DNA of 64,000 nt from UBA6115 sp040776985. GTDB taxonomy: Bacteria; Bacillota; Clostridia; Christensenellales; Aristaeellaceae. The translations under genes were made by a program, and so were the position numbers. The notes beneath the pieces were generated by a model. It searched no databases. It was not told the DNA's origin and worked only from the letters and a program-made list of their open reading frames with translations. Below, one piece after another: positions 7,721-16,798 of the stretch (positions are counted from its first letter, which is position 1; each line of letters starts with the position of its first letter). The stretch lies in NCBI GenBank assembly GCA_040776985.1, contig JAXGZL010000001.1, positions 806,001-870,000 on the forward strand, written 5' to 3'.

Positions 7721-8587
7721 TTAGCCCTCTTCTTTATACTGTTCAATAATCGCCTGGGTGCCCAGCTCGCCCTGGCCTTTTTCCTCCATGTCCCGGTACA
7801 TCTTCAGCGCCTTTTTGAGGATGGGCAGCTTCAGGTTCTTCTGTTTGGCCTCCTCCCGGGCGATGCGCAGGTCCTTCACATAGTGCTTGATGAAAAAGCC
7901 GGGGGCATAGTCCCCTGATACCATCTTGGGGCCGTTGTTGGACATCTGCCAGGAGCCGGCGGCGCCGGTTGAGATGGTGTCCAGCATCCGGGTCAGGTCA
8001 AGGCCTGCCGCCTGGCCATAGCGCACCGCCTCCGCTACACCGGTGACAGCGCCCGCGATGGCGATCTGGTTGGCCATTTTGGTGTGCTGGCCGGCTCCGT
8101 CCCCGCCTTCATGGATGATGGTCTTGCCCATCTTTTCAAACAGGGGATAAGCCGCCTGGAAGTCCGCTTCCTCGCCGCCCACCATGATGGCCAGGGTGGC
8201 GTTCCGGGCGCCGGAATCCCCCCCTGACACGGGGGCGTCCAGCGGCCTGAGGCCCTTTTCCCGGGCCAGCTTGGCGATGCGCTGCCAGAGGGCGGGGCTG
8301 GTGGTGGTCATGTCAATGACCAGGGCGCCGGCAGGGGCGTTTGCCAGGATGCCGTTTTCGCCCAGATAGACCTCCTCCACGTCCTTGGGGAAGCCCACCA
8401 TGGTGATCACCACCTCCCGGTCGCACACGCAGGGGCCGATGGCGTCAAAGGCCCTGGCCCCCTTTTCTGTCAGGGGGGCGGCCTTTGAGGCGGTCCGGGT
8501 GTAGACATTGACCTCATGCCCCGCTGCCATCAGATGTCCTGCCATGGGCAGGCCCATGACGCCAGTGCCGATAAACGCGATTTTCAT
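7721..8587 (-). CDS. NAD(P)-dependent beta-hydroxyacid dehydrogenase (3-hydroxyisobutyrate dehydrogenase family)
   Basis: A 288-residue member of the family that includes 3-hydroxyisobutyrate dehydrogenase and tartronate semialdehyde reductase (GarR/GlxR). The N-terminal GTGVMG (residues 8-13) binds the dinucleotide, DAPVSGG (117-123) binds substrate and Lys170 in KMANQ is the expected catalytic lysine. The ATG at 8587 has AAAGGAG upstream. It follows class III fructose bisphosphatase by 22 nt on the same strand, so the two are likely cotranscribed. The exact hydroxyacid cannot be decided from sequence; glyoxylate/succinate-semialdehyde reductase activity is an alternative. Confidence 0.85.
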   Translation of the reverse strand: MKIAFIGTGVMGLPMAGHLMAAGHEVNVYTRTASKAAPLTEKGARAFDAIGPCVCDREVVITMVGFPKDVEEVYLGENGILANAPAGALVIDMTTTSPALWQRIAKLAREKGLRPLDAPVSGGDSGARNATLAIMVGGEEADFQAAYPLFEKMGKTIIHEGGDGAGQHTKMANQIAIAGAVTGVAEAVRYGQAAGLDLTRMLDTISTGAAGSWQMSNNGPKMVSGDYAPGFFIKHYVKDLRIAREEAKQKNLKLPILKKALKMYRDMEEKGQGELGTQAIIEQYKEEG

Positions 8588-8609
8588 TCCTGTTTCTCCT
8601 TTATGATGA

Positions 8610-10628
8610 TTATTTTTCAGTTGGGTCAAACTGGAGGGGGCCCTCGCTCTCCCCGCTCTGCTCCCGGATTTCCCCCGCCCGGTAGGCGGCGATCAGGCGC
8701 TGCAAATCCTCAATCTGCCGGGTCATCTCAGCGCTTTCATCCGTGTCGGCCACCGTGCGGCGCTTGGGGAAGCGCTCCACCACCTGCAGGGTGGGGCTGT
8801 CAAAGGGGGCGTCGTCCCCCGCCACCTGGGAGGGGTGCTGGGCCAGGGCGATGGAGTGGGAGTTGATGATCAGGGTGTAGCCACCCATGCCGGTGGTCTT
8901 CTGGTAGGCCTTGGACATGCCGCCATCAATCATGAACAGGCGGCCATTGCCCTTGATGGGGCTTTCCCCTTTCAGCAGTTTCACCGGCACATGGCCGTTG
9001 ATGATGTGCCCCCGGTCCGGGTCCAGGCCAAAGGAGGACAGGATGTTCCGGCAGGTCTCCTCCTTTTCGATCAGCTTGTAGTAGGGGTTCATCACCTCTT
9101 TGTGGGTGGCTTTGTCGCTCAGGAAGGCGCGCTCAAAGGTGGCCATCCGGTCCTTGCCAAAGACGGGGGACTTGGGCCCGCACCACAGGTACCAGAGGAA
9201 ATCCCTGGCCTTCACCTGCTTTTCGCTGCCATATTCCGCGTAGCCCGCCTCCCGCACCCGCTGGTCGATGTAATCATACAGGGCCTTGCCGGACAGGGCC
9301 TGGCCCTCGATCTCCAGCACCTCAAAGCTGCCGTCCTCCCGGTGGGGCAGGCAGCCATGGTAGAGCAGGTTGCCGTTGAAGCGCAGGTAGGTGCTGCCAT
9401 GGCTCATCAAAAAGCGCATGTGGGCCTGCAGGCGCTGGCTGTGGCGGAAGGAGGCGGTGAGGGAGCGCATCAGGTCCGCTTCGCCGGGGCTGAGTTTCAG
9501 CGGATCTGCCGGGTCCACGGTGGGGAAGTTGGTGTCCCGCAGGGGATGCTCCTGCCCGTCCGCCATCACGGTGCCCTTTTTGAAGTCCACCTGACTGAAC
9601 AGGTCCCGGCTGGCCATGCCGTATTCTGGCCGGCGGGCCAGAAGCTGGCCCTCCAGCTTCATCTGGATAACGGTCATGGCCTTGAGCATCCTGGCGCCCA
9701 GGGCGGGGTCCACGGTATCAAACAGGTTTTCATTGAACTGGTTCTTGGGGCGGAAGATCTCGCAGGGGTCATCCCGGTAGACGCTGTCGGCGAACATGGA
9801 CAGGGGCCTCAGGTTGATGCCGTAGCCGTCCTCCAGCAGGTCAAAGGTGTTGTAGTTGATGCCCTGGCGCATGACGTTGGTGATCAGCGCCTCGTTCCCC
9901 AGGGCGGCCCCCAGCCAGAGCAGGTCGTGGTTGCCCCACTGGATGTCCACATCATGGAAGGCGATCAACTCGTCCATGATCAGATCCGGGTGGGCGCCCC
10001 GGTCGAAGATGTCCCCGATGATGTGCAGCCGCGCCACGCTTAAGGAGCGGATGGCAGAGGCCAGCGCACGGATAAAGTCCCCCGCCACGCCGGTGTCAAG
10101 GATGGCCCTGATCACCGCGTAGTGGTAGTCCATGCGGCTTTCGTCCTCATCCTTGTAGACCAGCTCATCAATCGCGCCACGGAAATCCGGCGCGATCTGC
10201 TCCCGGGCCATGCTCCGGGTGTACTTAGCGGACACCACCTTCAGCACCTGCACCAGGCGCACAATGGTCAGGTGGTACCAGCTCTCCCGCAGCTTGCCCG
10301 CCTCCTGCAGCCGCCTCAGCATCCCCTCGGGGTCATAGATCACCTGGGCCAGCTCGTTCCGGTCCTCGGGGCTGAGCGCTGAGTAAAACAGGGTGTCAAT
10401 CTTGTCCCGGATGGTGCCGGAGGCGCTTTTCAGCATCCGGAGGAAGCCCTGATGCTCCCCGTGGAGGTCGGAGAAGAAGTATTCCGTGCCCTTGGGCAGC
10501 TGCAGCCGGGTTTTCAGCCGCACCATTTCCGCCGCTGCCGCGCGCTGGGTGGGAAAGTCATGGGACAGCAGCCGCAGATAGGGCTGCCAGGCGCTGTCTT
10601 TGGGGGAAAGATCCGGCTGGCTTGTCAT
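8610..10628 (-). CDS. fbp: Fructose-1,6-bisphosphatase class III
   Basis: A 672-residue protein of the Firmicutes-specific FBPase family built on a calcineurin-type metallophosphatase core. Metal-binding motifs are visible: FSDLHGE (residues 52-58), GDIFDRG, WGNHD and, far downstream, NGHVPV. It hydrolyses fructose-1,6-bisphosphate to fructose-6-phosphate, the irreversible gluconeogenic step needed by a cell living on amino acids. The ATG at 10628 follows GGAGGA; an in-frame ATG at 10667 lacks a site. Length matches B. subtilis Fbp (about 670). Confidence 0.93.
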   Translation of the reverse strand: MTSQPDLSPKDSAWQPYLRLLSHDFPTQRAAAAEMVRLKTRLQLPKGTEYFFSDLHGEHQGFLRMLKSASGTIRDKIDTLFYSALSPEDRNELAQVIYDPEGMLRRLQEAGKLRESWYHLTIVRLVQVLKVVSAKYTRSMAREQIAPDFRGAIDELVYKDEDESRMDYHYAVIRAILDTGVAGDFIRALASAIRSLSVARLHIIGDIFDRGAHPDLIMDELIAFHDVDIQWGNHDLLWLGAALGNEALITNVMRQGINYNTFDLLEDGYGINLRPLSMFADSVYRDDPCEIFRPKNQFNENLFDTVDPALGARMLKAMTVIQMKLEGQLLARRPEYGMASRDLFSQVDFKKGTVMADGQEHPLRDTNFPTVDPADPLKLSPGEADLMRSLTASFRHSQRLQAHMRFLMSHGSTYLRFNGNLLYHGCLPHREDGSFEVLEIEGQALSGKALYDYIDQRVREAGYAEYGSEKQVKARDFLWYLWCGPKSPVFGKDRMATFERAFLSDKATHKEVMNPYYKLIEKEETCRNILSSFGLDPDRGHIINGHVPVKLLKGESPIKGNGRLFMIDGGMSKAYQKTTGMGGYTLIINSHSIALAQHPSQVAGDDAPFDSPTLQVVERFPKRRTVADTDESAEMTRQIEDLQRLIAAYRAGEIREQSGESEGPLQFDPTEK

Positions 10629-10676
10629 CTGTTTGTCCTCCGCTTGGGCATATCCTGTTTCATGCATTGCGCCCTC

Positions 10677-10705
10677 ATTGTATCCAATTATCAGGCGGCG
10701 GGCAA
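10677..10705 (-). promoter_or_regulatory. Sigma-A-type promoter of fbp
   Basis: On the minus strand TTGCCC (10700-10705) and TACAAT (10677-10682) are separated by 17 nt, about 50 nt upstream of the chosen fbp start. Confidence 0.55.
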
Positions 10706-10793
10706 GGGAGGGATGACTGATCCGGCCTTCCCCGGGTAGGTTTCAAGCAGGCGGTATCCCTGCCGCCCCGCGCAGGCGGGAGAGGAGGAAACG

Positions 10794-11885
10794 ATGAAAA
10801 AGCTGATGATGCTGTTGATGATAAGCCTGCTGCTGGTGGGCAGCGGCATGGCGGCGGAAGGAAAGCTGCCGGAGCTGCAGGCGGAAACGGTGGCCGAGGG
10901 GCTTCATCATCCCTGGGACCTGGCGCAGCTGCCGGACCATTCCCTGCTGTTCACCCAGCGGGGCGGCAGCCTGTCCCTTATTAAAGAAGGGCAGGTAATC
11001 CACATCGCGGACATCCCAGGGGTCAAAGCCAGAGGGGAGGGCGGCCTGATGGGCCTGGCGGTGGATGCGGATTTTGAGGACAACCGCCTGATCTATCTGG
11101 CCTATAACACCCAGTCTGATGTCAGGGTGAGCCGCTTCCGCCTGACGGAAAGCCTGAGCCTGGAAGACCAGAGGAACATCATCACCGGCCTTCCCGCCAA
11201 CCCCAGCGGGCGGCATTCCGGCGCCCAGCTGGAAATGGCAGGCGACGGAACGCTGTTTGTGGGCACCGGGGACGCGGCCAATGGGGACAACCCGCAAAAC
11301 CCGCGGAGCCTGGGCGGCAAGGTGCTGCGGGTCAACCGGGAGGGGGAAGGGCTGCCCGGCAACCTGCCTGCCCCCTTTGACCCCCGCGTCTTCAGCTTTG
11401 GCCACCGCAACATTCAGGGCCTGGCCCTGTTTGCGGAGGTGGAGAAAGGGCAGTTTGGCTTCAGCGCGGAGCATGGCTCCTGGGTGGATGATGAAATGAA
11501 CCTCTTGGTGTCCGGCAACTTCGGCTGGGCCCCTGGCCTGCCCTATGACGAAGGGGTGCCCATGACTGACCTGGACCGCTTCCCGGACGCCGTCACCGCT
11601 GCCTGGTCCTCCGGCAGCCGCACCATCGCGGTGTCAGGCCTGGCCCAGATCCGGGGCAGCCATTGGGGCGCGTATGAGGGCGCCCTGGTGATGGGCGTGC
11701 TGAAGGACCGCCAGTTGCGGGTGGTGTGGCTGGAGGAGGGGAAGACCGCCCGGGAGCAGGTATTGTTTGAAAACCAGTTTGGCCGCATCCGGGCAGTGCG
11801 CCTGGGGCTGGACGGACACCTGTATCTGACCACGGACAATGGGCAGAACGACCGGATTATCCGGATCAGCCCCGGACAGGACTAA
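10794..11885 (+). CDS. Secreted glucose/sorbosone-type sugar dehydrogenase
   Basis: A 363-residue protein with a signal peptide (hydrophobic core about residues 4-18, cleavage after GMAA) and a six-bladed beta-propeller of the glucose/sorbosone dehydrogenase family, like E. coli YliI (aldose sugar dehydrogenase). Family marks include HHPWDL, GEGGLMGLAVD with DFEDN, the HSGAQLE segment and FSFGHRNIQGL. Members oxidise sugars outside the membrane and usually use PQQ. No PQQ-synthesis gene is nearby and the organism looks anaerobic, so the cofactor and activity are uncertain. The start has GAGAGGAGG. It appears monocistronic. Confidence 0.8.
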   Translation: MKKLMMLLMISLLLVGSGMAAEGKLPELQAETVAEGLHHPWDLAQLPDHSLLFTQRGGSLSLIKEGQVIHIADIPGVKARGEGGLMGLAVDADFEDNRLIYLAYNTQSDVRVSRFRLTESLSLEDQRNIITGLPANPSGRHSGAQLEMAGDGTLFVGTGDAANGDNPQNPRSLGGKVLRVNREGEGLPGNLPAPFDPRVFSFGHRNIQGLALFAEVEKGQFGFSAEHGSWVDDEMNLLVSGNFGWAPGLPYDEGVPMTDLDRFPDAVTAAWSSGSRTIAVSGLAQIRGSHWGAYEGALVMGVLKDRQLRVVWLEEGKTAREQVLFENQFGRIRAVRLGLDGHLYLTTDNGQNDRIIRISPGQD

Positions 11886-11892
11886 CAACAGA

Positions 11893-11926
11893 AAAAGCCC
11901 GGGGAGCAGATAATCCCCGGGCTTTT
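11893..11926. terminator. Bidirectional terminator
   Basis: A 13-bp stem (11893-11905 with 11914-11926) begins with AAAA and ends with TTTT, so it can stop transcription in both directions between the converging sugar dehydrogenase gene and the prfA operon. Confidence 0.9.
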
Positions 11927-11944
11927 CAACAGACGTTGGGTGGC

Positions 11945-12481
11945 TTACTCCGCCTTCTTGGCGTTGTCGCTGAACAGGGCTGCCAGGGTGGCGGGGCCGG
12001 CGATGCCGTCGGAGGTGAGGTTGTTGTTGCGCTGGAAGGCCTTGACGGCGTTCCAGGTGCCGGTGCCAAAGTCCCCGTCGTCGCCGCCCTTTTTCAGATA
12101 GCCCAGTTCAATCAGCCTCTGCTGCATCCGCTTCACCTCGGCCCCGGCGTCATTCCGGCGCAAAGTGGTGTAGGTTTCCGGAACAATCGTAATATCAGGC
12201 GTTGGGGTGGGGGTGATGAGAATGGCTGCCACCTCAGTCGGCGCAAAGGTGGGGGTTGGAACCGGGGTGGGGGTGGGCAGGTTGTCCAGCGCCTCATTCA
12301 CCGTGGCATAGGTGGCCTCCGGGGTGGACCCTTCCACCACGCTGGGGGATTCCACAGGCGTTGTGGGGGCCGGCCCCTGATCCCTGAAGATATAAACCAG
12401 AACGGCGATCAGGAAGATGATCAGAAGGCTGAAAATCAGAATCTGCTTTTGGGCCCGGGTCAGGGGGCTGTTGCTGGCCAT
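11945..12481 (-). CDS. Membrane-anchored peptidoglycan-binding domain protein
   Basis: A 178-residue protein: a basic N-terminus, one membrane helix (about residues 13-33), a long Pro/Thr-rich linker (about 35-105, with repeated TPTP) and a C-terminal peptidoglycan-binding type 1 domain (about 110-170, with GAEVKRMQQRLIELGYL and DGIAGPATLAAL). It is probably anchored in the membrane with the binding domain reaching into the wall. No catalytic domain is fused to it. It is the last gene of the DUF1385-prmC-prfA operon (24-nt gap after prfA). The start follows TAGGAGAG. Confidence 0.8.
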   Translation of the reverse strand: MASNSPLTRAQKQILIFSLLIIFLIAVLVYIFRDQGPAPTTPVESPSVVEGSTPEATYATVNEALDNLPTPTPVPTPTFAPTEVAAILITPTPTPDITIVPETYTTLRRNDAGAEVKRMQQRLIELGYLKKGGDDGDFGTGTWNAVKAFQRNNNLTSDGIAGPATLAALFSDNAKKAE

Positions 12482-12505
12482 GTTGCTCTCCTATGCTGGT
12501 CGGGG

Positions 12506-13567
12506 CTAAACGGCGCTTTCCGCCAGGGCTTTCTGGCGGGCGTCCATCGCCAGGGCGTCAATGATGGGGTCCAGGTCTCCATCCATGATCAGGTCTATCT
12601 GGTAAAGCGTCAGGCCGATGCGGTGGTCGGTCACCCGGCCCTGGGGGAAGTTGTAGGTGCGGATGCGCTCGCTGCGGTCCCCGGTGCCGATCTGGCCCCG
12701 GCGGTGCTTGGCATAGGCCGCGTCCTGCTCGGCCTGCTTCTGCTCATACAACCGGCTGCGGAGCACTTTCATTGCCTGCTCCTTGTTTTTTAACTGGCTT
12801 TTTTCGTCCTGGCAGGTGACCACCAGGCCGGTGGGCAGGTGGGTGATGCGCACGGCGGAGTCCGTCCGGTTCACGTGCTGGCCGCCCTGGCCGCTGGCCC
12901 GGTAGGTGTCAATGCGCAGGTCGCCCGGGTTGATCTCAATGTCCACCTCATCCGCCTCCGGCAGCACGGCCACCGTGGCGGTGGAGGTGTGGATGCGGCC
13001 CTGGGATTCGGTGGCGGGCACCCGCTGGATGCGGTGCACCCCGCTTTCGTATTTCATGCGGCTGAAGGCGCCCCGCCCTGACAGGGTGAAGACCGCCTCC
13101 TTAACGCCCCCCAGCTCGTTCTGGGACAAACTGAGGTAGCTGACCTCATAGCCATGCCGCTCCGCAAAGCGGGTGTACATCCGCAGCAGCGCCGCGCCAA
13201 ACAGCCCGGCCTCATCCCCGCCGGCGCCGGCGCGGATCTCCATCACCACATTGCGCTCGTCATCCATGTCCTTGGGCAGCAGCATCACTCGCAGCTCGGT
13301 TTCAGCGCTTTCCCGCTGCTGCTCCAGGCGCTGCAGTTCTTCCCGGGCCATGTCGCCCAGTTCCTTGCTGTCAAGCAGTTCCCGGGTGTCCGCGATCTCT
13401 GTCTCCAGGGCCTTGTACTGTTCCCAGGCGGCCACCACCGGGCCCAGATCCGCCATTTCCTTGACCAGGGCCTGGTAATGGGGCTGGTCCGCAATCACGT
13501 CCGGCTGGCTGGCTGTCAGGGACAACTCCTCAAAATGGGCGCACAGGGCTTCAAATTTCTCTTGCAT
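12506..13567 (-). CDS. prfA: Peptide chain release factor 1
   Basis: A 353-residue class I release factor recognising UAA and UAG. The GGQ motif (GQGGQHVN) that triggers peptidyl-tRNA hydrolysis is at about residue 228, preceded by the codon-recognition region with PATESQGRIHTSTATVAV, whose PAT matches the PxT tripeptide of RF1. It begins one base after the prmC stop and has no evident Shine-Dalgarno of its own, so translation is likely coupled. PrmC methylates the glutamine of this GGQ. Confidence 0.97.
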   Translation of the reverse strand: MQEKFEALCAHFEELSLTASQPDVIADQPHYQALVKEMADLGPVVAAWEQYKALETEIADTRELLDSKELGDMAREELQRLEQQRESAETELRVMLLPKDMDDERNVVMEIRAGAGGDEAGLFGAALLRMYTRFAERHGYEVSYLSLSQNELGGVKEAVFTLSGRGAFSRMKYESGVHRIQRVPATESQGRIHTSTATVAVLPEADEVDIEINPGDLRIDTYRASGQGGQHVNRTDSAVRITHLPTGLVVTCQDEKSQLKNKEQAMKVLRSRLYEQKQAEQDAAYAKHRRGQIGTGDRSERIRTYNFPQGRVTDHRIGLTLYQIDLIMDGDLDPIIDALAMDARQKALAESAV

Positions 13568-13568
13568 A

Positions 13569-14399
13569 TCAGTCCATCAGGCGTGTCTGGGCGGCTCTGG
13601 TCAGGCCCTGCAGGTCCCTGGCCATCTGCCAGGGATGAAAGACCGCTGGAAGCAGGGCATGCAGGGCTTTCGCCTGGCCGTCGCCCAGTTCCAGCATTAG
13701 GTAGCCGCCGGGGTTCAAAAAGAAGGGGGCCTGGGCCAGGATGGCCCGGAAGAAATCCAGCCCGTCCTCCCCACCGGCCAGGGCCAGGGCAGGCTCATAG
13801 CCCACCTCCGCTTGCAGGGTCTGCATATCGGCCTGGGGGATATAGGGCGGGTTTGAAACAATCAGGTCAAAGCGCTGCCCGCGCAGGGGCTCAAACAGGT
13901 GGCCCAGGGCCAGGGTGATCTCCGCCCCCAGGTGGCTGGCGTTTTTCCGGGTGAGGCGGATGGCCTCCTCCGACAGGTCGCTGGCCCAGACCAGGGCTCC
14001 CGGGCAGGCCATTTTGATGGCAATGGCCAGGCAGCCGCTGCCGCAGCCCAAGTCCAGCACCTTCATGCCGGGCTTTGTCCTGTGGATGGCCAGCTGGGCC
14101 AGGGTTTCCGTGTCGTTCCGGGGGATCAGTACCTGGGGATGGGTGAACAGCCGGTGGCCCATGAACTCCGCCGTGCCCAAGATGTACTGCAGCGGCTCCC
14201 GCCTTTCCCGGCGGGCCAGGCGGCTTTCATAGTCCGCCTGCAGGGCAGCGTCAAGCAACTGATCCTGCATCAGGGTCAGCGCCAGGCGCTTGACCTTCAG
14301 CAGGTCAGCCAGCAGCCACTGGGCGTCCAGCTGCCAGTCCGGCACCTGGGCCTGGCGCAGGCGTTTATAGGCAAGGGCAAGGGCCTGGGCGATGGTCAA
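13569..14399 (-). CDS. prmC: Peptide chain release factor N5-glutamine methyltransferase
   Basis: A 276-residue SAM-dependent methyltransferase that modifies the GGQ glutamine of release factors. The N-terminal helical domain (about 1-85) contacts the factor. The SAM-binding motif DLGCGSGCLAIA is near residue 115-126, and NPPY, which binds the target glutamine, is at 183-186. Gene order prmC-prfA is standard in Firmicutes. Its start overlaps the upstream DUF1385 gene by 4 bases, so it too is likely translated by coupling. Confidence 0.96.
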   Translation of the reverse strand: MTIAQALALAYKRLRQAQVPDWQLDAQWLLADLLKVKRLALTLMQDQLLDAALQADYESRLARRERREPLQYILGTAEFMGHRLFTHPQVLIPRNDTETLAQLAIHRTKPGMKVLDLGCGSGCLAIAIKMACPGALVWASDLSEEAIRLTRKNASHLGAEITLALGHLFEPLRGQRFDLIVSNPPYIPQADMQTLQAEVGYEPALALAGGEDGLDFFRAILAQAPFFLNPGGYLMLELGDGQAKALHALLPAVFHPWQMARDLQGLTRAAQTRLMD

Positions 14400-15469
14400 A
14401 CGGCCACCGCCTCCTCCTCAGGCGCCGCTGCGGGCTCTTCCCGGGTTTCCTCCTGCGCCTTGGGCAGCAGGGTATAGCCGTCCGCGGTCTTCTCCCCCTC
14501 CGGCAGGCCGTAAAGCGCCGCGTTCATGGCCACAATGGCCACCTCCAGCATCTCCAGGGTGGGCTTTCGGGTGGTGAGGCGCTGCAGCTGCATCCCGGGC
14601 CAGCGCAGTGCCCGGGTGACGGGATTGTTGGCATGGGCCAGGGCCTTTAAGGCCTCATAGCCAAGGCCTGCCATCAGGGGCAGCAGCAAGAGGCGTGACA
14701 GCACCCGGATCAAGTAGTTGCTGGCCATGTCATAGCCGGAGAGGGCCAGCACCAGCTCATCAAACACCGAGTAGAAAATGATGGACAGGATGAAGGTGAG
14801 CAGCAGAAAACTGGTGCCGCAGCGGGGGTGCAGGGTGGTGAAGGTCTGCGCGGTTTCAGGGGTCAGGGGCAGCTTGGCTTCGTGGTTGTAGACCGTTTTG
14901 TGCTCTGCCCCGTGATACTGAAAGGTCTTGCGCATGTCCGGCACCAGGCCGGTCAGATAGAGGTAGCCGATCAGGATCAGCGTGCGAACCAGGCCGCTGA
15001 CCAGGTTCACCGCAAACAGGGACCAGCCTGCGTTCCTGAGCGCCAGGGCCGGGATGTTGGGCAGAAAGACAAACAGCCCCATGGACAGCGCCAGGGCCAG
15101 CACCAGGGCAAAGCCCATCAGCAGTTTGTCCGCCCCCTTGCCCAGTTTTTTGGTCAGCCATTTTTCAAAGCGAGAGGGCTCCTCCTCGTCCAGGGCGCCG
15201 GACATGTCGGCGCTGTCCTGCAGCACCTTGACCCCCATTTTCATCATCACGCCCATGCTGACGGCGCCCCGGATGATGGGCTTGCCCATCCAGGGATGCT
15301 TTTTGCTGGGGGAGACGTAGGGATCCCGTTTCACCACGATGTCGCCGTTTTCCTTGCGCACCGCGATGGCGATGGCGTCCGGGGACTTCATCATCACCCC
15401 GTCCAGCACCGCCTGCCCGCCGATGTCCGGCGGACGGTTTTTCTTGTTGTTTTCAATGGATCTAAGCAC
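14396..15469 (-). CDS. DUF1385 membrane protein (YqhQ-like)
   Basis: A 357-residue membrane protein with the DUF1385 signature: DIGGQAVLDGVMMKSPDAIA near the N-terminus, PIIRGAVS, and several hydrophobic segments in the middle. It also has the conserved HGAEHK and HPRCGTSFLLL region. Function is unknown, but the gene is very often upstream of prmC-prfA in Clostridia. The last ~45 residues are Glu/Ala-rich and look like a lineage-specific tail. It starts with GTG at 15469 after AAGGAGG. Confidence 0.88.
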   Translation of the reverse strand: MLRSIENNKKNRPPDIGGQAVLDGVMMKSPDAIAIAVRKENGDIVVKRDPYVSPSKKHPWMGKPIIRGAVSMGVMMKMGVKVLQDSADMSGALDEEEPSRFEKWLTKKLGKGADKLLMGFALVLALALSMGLFVFLPNIPALALRNAGWSLFAVNLVSGLVRTLILIGYLYLTGLVPDMRKTFQYHGAEHKTVYNHEAKLPLTPETAQTFTTLHPRCGTSFLLLTFILSIIFYSVFDELVLALSGYDMASNYLIRVLSRLLLLPLMAGLGYEALKALAHANNPVTRALRWPGMQLQRLTTRKPTLEMLEVAIVAMNAALYGLPEGEKTADGYTLLPKAQEETREEPAAAPEEEAVAV

Positions 15470-15517
15470 AATATCCTCCTTGACGCTTTAGGCAATCGCC
15501 TCCGCGTCCACAGGCCT

Positions 15518-15545
15518 ATTATACCCCATCAGGCAAATGGGGCAA
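15518..15545 (-). promoter_or_regulatory. Promoter of the DUF1385-prmC-prfA operon
   Basis: On the minus strand TTGCCC (15540-15545) and a perfect TATAAT (15518-15523) are 16 nt apart, about 45 nt upstream of the GTG start. Confidence 0.6.
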
Positions 15546-15637
15546 GGGGAAATGAGGCAAAACCCGCCCGGATCCAGGGATTGATACAAACTGTTCACAG
15601 TTGTGGGGGGGAAAGACCTCATCCTAAAGGCGGATAT

Positions 15638-16780
15638 TTACCAGATCAGGGTTTTCACATCAAAAAGGGAATCACCAATCACTGTTTTCACAGGCCCCGG
15701 GATCAGCCGCTCCTCGCCATCAAGCGAAACCTTCAGGAAGGAGCGGTGGATCAGCTCGTTCCCTCTTTTGACGATGTTCATCGGGTCAAAGCCGCTTATC
15801 CTGATCTCCTGGCTGACTTGCTGGCCTGTTTTGCGGTTCTCAAAATCCAGAAAGGCCTGATCCCTTTTAAGCGTCCAGGTTTCAAGAACCGGGTCCACAT
15901 CCGGCCATTTCGGAGGTGATTGTGGCAGTTCTTCACAGGGGGGCAGGGCCTGCTCAATCAAATCGCTGAGGAAGGCCGTCTGCTGAAAGAAGTCCTGCTG
16001 CCAGCCGGGCAGCAGCTGGTCTGCCAACAGGCACAGAAGCAGGCCCTGGGCATAGCTGCTTTTGCGGATCTCAAGGGTTTCCAGGGAGAGGTCTGTAAAC
16101 CCTGCCAGGCGGCGGGAGATCTGGTGACCCGGATCCAGCTGCAGGAGCGCCTGATACTCCACATAGCAGGCGCAGCCTTCGATGGTTTCAATGCCCTTCT
16201 CATAGGCCAGGGCAGAGGGGAACTGCCGCGCCCTTTGCTGCCTGATGTGAAAGAACTGGGATAAATACCAGCGTTTTCGGGCGCTGTCTTCTGAAAGCGC
16301 CGCCTTCTGCAGCAGTTGGCGCTCGGCCATGCGCAGCTGGAGGTTTTCCCGGCACATGGGGTAGTCAATGCCAAACAGCTCGTTGGCAAAGCGGGATTCA
16401 TGGCTGGCCATCTGAAAGCCATGGAACATCTCGTGCACAATCAGGGAGCACAGGGCCTTCATGTCCTTTTCATCCCTTTCTCTCTCCAGCCGCCAGATGG
16501 CCAGAAAGCGCTCACCCAGCTTGATGGCGGTGTTGCCTGCCAGGCGCTGGTCCGCCTGTCCCAGGCGCACTTCTTCAAAAGCGATGGTCTCAAGGGGGAA
16601 GCCCTCTGCCTGGTTTATCACAAAGAACTGCGCGTCATACAGCGCAAAGGGAACAGGGGAAAAACCCGGCCAGAGCTGGTCAAATTCCAGCTTGGCAAGC
16701 AGCAGGTTCAGCTTTTTGAGGGCCCCTGCCAGATGATGACAGCCGGCTTTTTGCGCCTGATCCAGATGTTTTATGTCCAT
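15638..16780 (-). CDS. HExxH-motif protein, putative zinc metallopeptidase
   Basis: A 380-residue soluble protein not recognised as a named family. The segment IVHEMFHGFQ places an HExxH zinc-binding motif at residues 116-120, and about 90 residues later ETIEGCACYVEYQ offers a glutamate that could be the third ligand, as in gluzincins. Most of the protein is predicted helical. No signal peptide is seen, so it should act in the cytoplasm. It follows an ArsR-like regulator gene by 17 nt on the same strand, so the two probably form an operon. Substrate unknown. Confidence 0.6.
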   Translation of the reverse strand: MDIKHLDQAQKAGCHHLAGALKKLNLLLAKLEFDQLWPGFSPVPFALYDAQFFVINQAEGFPLETIAFEEVRLGQADQRLAGNTAIKLGERFLAIWRLERERDEKDMKALCSLIVHEMFHGFQMASHESRFANELFGIDYPMCRENLQLRMAERQLLQKAALSEDSARKRWYLSQFFHIRQQRARQFPSALAYEKGIETIEGCACYVEYQALLQLDPGHQISRRLAGFTDLSLETLEIRKSSYAQGLLLCLLADQLLPGWQQDFFQQTAFLSDLIEQALPPCEELPQSPPKWPDVDPVLETWTLKRDQAFLDFENRKTGQQVSQEIRISGFDPMNIVKRGNELIHRSFLKVSLDGEERLIPGPVKTVIGDSLFDVKTLIW

Positions 16781-16798
16781 ATTTTCCTTTTCTGCCTG

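Noticed and set aside
8835..10043. A 402-codon plus-strand frame opposite fbp
   Set aside because: Low-complexity Gly/Val/Gln/His composition and full overlap with the conserved class III FBPase indicate an antisense artefact.
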